DNA of 64,000 nt. It comes from Caldimonas thermodepolymerans. GTDB taxonomy: Bacteria; Pseudomonadota; Gammaproteobacteria; Burkholderiales; Burkholderiaceae_C. The notes below the pieces were generated by a model. It ran no database searches, was not told the origin of the DNA, and worked only from the letters and a program-made list of their open reading frames with translations. Positions 62,335 to 64,000 of the stretch are shown here, one piece after another. Numbering within the stretch: the first letter of the stretch is position 1; the number at the start of each line of letters is the position of its first letter. Location of the stretch: NCBI RefSeq assembly GCF_015476235.1, contig NZ_CP064338.1, positions 3,472,001 through 3,536,000 on the forward strand, in the 5' to 3' direction. Made by a program: the position numbers and the translations under genes.

Positions 62335-63720
62335 ATGCATCTGCCCCGACTCCACCCGGCCGCCCAGGCCGCCGCACTTGCCGTCTCCGTGCTCCTGGCC
62401 GCCTGTGGCGGCGGTGGCGATGACGATCCGCCGTCGCAGCGCGGCGCGATCCTCTCCGGCCACCTGGCCGGCCATGCCGACGCCGCGGTGATCGACGCCG
62501 GCACCCAGGCCAGCGGGCTGCAGGCCTTGTCCGGCCCGGCGCGCTGCAGCGTGGACGTGCGCTACGTGATGTACGTGACCCGCGATCCGGCTGGCCAGCC
62601 GGCCACCGCCTCGGCCGGCGTGCTGGTGCCGCAGGGCGAGGACGCGGCCTGCCAGGGCGAACGCCCCGTGGTGCTGTACGCGCACGGCACGACCACCGCG
62701 CGCTCGAAGAACATGGCCGACGTGGTGAACGACACCGAGGCCAGCCTGGTGATGGCGATGTTCGCCGCGCAGGGCTACATCGTGGTCGCGCCGAACTACC
62801 TCGGCTACGACCGCTCCAGCCTGACCTGGCACCCCTACCTGAACGCCGAGGCGCAGGCCACCGACATGATCGACGCGCTGCGCGCGGCCAAGGCGCACCT
62901 GAACGAGCAAAGCCCGGTCAAGCCCTCGCAGCACCTGTTCATCACCGGCTACTCGCAGGGCGGCCACGTCGCGATGGCCACGCACCGCGAGATCCAGACC
63001 CGCTACGCCGACGAGTTCACCGTCACGGCCTCGGGCCCGATGTCCGGCCCGTACAACCTGCTGCAGTTCGCCCAGGTCATCAACGGTCCGGGCCCGATCA
63101 ACGCCGGCGCAACCATCTTCACGCCGATGCTGCTGACCTCCTACCAGCGCAGCTACGGCAACGTCTACCGCGCGCCGGCCGAGATCTACCAGGCCCCGTA
63201 CGCGGCCACCGCGGAGACGCTGTTCCCGACCGACACCCCGGTGGCGGACCTGGTCGCGCAAGGCCGGCTGCCGGCCGACCCGACCTTCACGGCGCTGTTC
63301 GGCCCCGGCGGCCTGCTGACCGACGCCTTCCGCAACGACTTCCTGACCAACCCGGACAACGGCTTCGTCCAGGCCCTGGAACGCAACACGCTGCTGGGCT
63401 GGACGCCCACGCGGCCGATGGCGCTGTGCGGCGGCGCGGAGGACCCGACCGTGTTCTACGGCGTCAACACCCCGGTGGCGCAGGCCGACTTCAACTCGCG
63501 CCTGCCGGCGCAGCTCGCGGTGCCGGCCTTCGACCTCGAGGACCGCAACACCCTGCCCGCCGGCCAGGCCGGTGACCAGATCTACGGTGGCTTCCAGCTC
63601 GCCAAGAATGCGGCCGGCAGCGACGTGCTGGCGCAGTACCACGGCGGGCTGGTGCCGCCGTTCTGCACCGCGCTGATCCGCGGCTTCTTCGAGCAGGTCA
63701 TGCAGCAACCCAACCAGTAA
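62335..63720 (+). CDS. Lipase-like alpha/beta hydrolase lipoprotein
   Basis: A 461-residue secreted hydrolase. A lipoprotein signal ends LLAAC, followed by a run of Gly and Asp, which suggests outer-membrane anchoring. The nucleophile elbow GYSQGG (Ser at about residue 207) lies in HLFITGYSQGGHVAMATHRE. VVLYAHGTTTARSKNMADVV carries the oxyanion region, and the NYLGYDRSSLTWHPYLNAEA motif resembles secretory lipases. The catalytic Asp and His lie in the last third but cannot be fixed by eye. An ester or lipid substrate is likely. Confidence 0.85.
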   Translation: MHLPRLHPAAQAAALAVSVLLAACGGGGDDDPPSQRGAILSGHLAGHADAAVIDAGTQASGLQALSGPARCSVDVRYVMYVTRDPAGQPATASAGVLVPQGEDAACQGERPVVLYAHGTTTARSKNMADVVNDTEASLVMAMFAAQGYIVVAPNYLGYDRSSLTWHPYLNAEAQATDMIDALRAAKAHLNEQSPVKPSQHLFITGYSQGGHVAMATHREIQTRYADEFTVTASGPMSGPYNLLQFAQVINGPGPINAGATIFTPMLLTSYQRSYGNVYRAPAEIYQAPYAATAETLFPTDTPVADLVAQGRLPADPTFTALFGPGGLLTDAFRNDFLTNPDNGFVQALERNTLLGWTPTRPMALCGGAEDPTVFYGVNTPVAQADFNSRLPAQLAVPAFDLEDRNTLPAGQAGDQIYGGFQLAKNAAGSDVLAQYHGGLVPPFCTALIRGFFEQVMQQPNQ

Positions 63721-63756
63721 TCCGGCCGCCTCGCGACAGACAACCTTCAACTGACC

Positions 63757-64000
63757 ATGACGCAACCCCTGACCACCGCCCTGGCGGCCGCCGTGCTCGG
63801 CCTGGCCAGCACCGCCGCCCTCGCCCAGAGCCAGTCCGTCTACATCGGCGGCGGCTTCCTGGAAATCCACTCCAAGGCCGATCCGCTGCGCGGCCCGGCG
63901 ACGCCGGACGACGCACGGCTGGACGTCGGCGACGCCCGCACCATCGTGTTCGGCTACCAGCGCTACTTCACCGACAACTGGGGCATGGACCTGGTGCTGG
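63757..64000 (+). CDS. OmpW-like outer-membrane protein, cut by window end
   Basis: The first 81 codons of a gene that runs past the window. The start has a signal peptide (MTQPLTTALAAAVLGLASTA ALAQ) followed by VYIGGGFLEIHSKADPLRGP and FGYQRYFTDNWGMDLVL, which fit the first strands of OmpW-type eight-stranded barrels. It begins 36 bases after the lipase-like gene and may be expressed with it. The family call rests on the N-terminus only. Confidence 0.65.
   Translation, partial: MTQPLTTALAAAVLGLASTAALAQSQSVYIGGGFLEIHSKADPLRGPATPDDARLDVGDARTIVFGYQRYFTDNWGMDLVL

Overview
The window is about 70% G+C, and coding regions show very strong G/C preference at third codon positions. Gene content points to a betaproteobacterium of the order Burkholderiales, most like the Rubrivivax/Caldimonas/Schlegelella group. 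The markers are a DUF3567 protein, a PhaM polyhydroxyalkanoate-granule protein, a TorF-type porin with glnK-amtB, a split metH with an S-adenosylhomocysteine (SAH) riboswitch, a gram-negative porin, and the proteobacterial gshA family. This assignment is inference from gene families. No rRNA, tRNA, CRISPR array, insertion sequence or phage gene was seen, and the region reads as ordinary chromosome.

Layout. 34-5262 (minus) is a tightly overlapped seven-gene operon: two LysE-type exporters, an EamA exporter, a cupin, a PLP aminotransferase, a PhzF-like protein and a VOC-type protein. A MocR regulator (5361-6815, plus) diverges from it. An unknown protein (7004-7759) and the ABC-F ATPase Uup (7772-9649) follow. 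10062-14406 (minus) is a glutathione cluster: gshA, a BenE-type transporter, gshB and an arylamine N-acetyltransferase. A Crp/Fnr regulator, a cupin and a membrane protein lead to torF-glnK-amtB (16334-18813, minus), preceded by a sigma-54 promoter and two NtrC-like boxes. comM and a third LysE exporter come next. An RND multidrug efflux operon (21474-27279, minus) faces its TetR regulator (27423-28049) across an AcrR-like palindrome.

28069-33473 holds cobalamin-dependent methionine synthase split into two genes (metH2 and metH1, both minus). Two OmpA-type lipoprotein genes on the plus strand lie between them. metH2 has a recognisable SAH riboswitch with a candidate expression platform. Then come a rhodanese, a two-domain AAA+ ATPase, DUF3567 and DUF3108 proteins, a fumarylacetoacetase-like enzyme, a general porin, a pirin, a retropepsin-like protease, PhaM, a FIST-domain protein, a membrane protein and a DUF4124-like protein. 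glcDEF (44788-48785) encodes glycolate oxidase. CsbD, a proline-rich peptide and a PNPOx-like protein follow.

49974-60307 is a complete glycerol locus. A minus-strand operon carries glycerol-3-phosphate dehydrogenase (glpD), a glycerol ABC importer (glpS, glpT, glpP, glpQ, glpV) and a DUF2160 membrane protein. The divergent glpR-glpK pair is on the plus strand, and TTCG-rich repeats in between are probable GlpR operators. Together these genes import, phosphorylate and oxidise glycerol. The two importer ATPases have complementary degenerate motifs, so the dimer should have one canonical and one degenerate ATP site. The window ends with a VOC protein, a YafY-type regulator, a DHFR-like reductase, a lipase-like lipoprotein behind a perfect 14-bp palindrome, and the start of an OmpW-like gene cut by the window edge.
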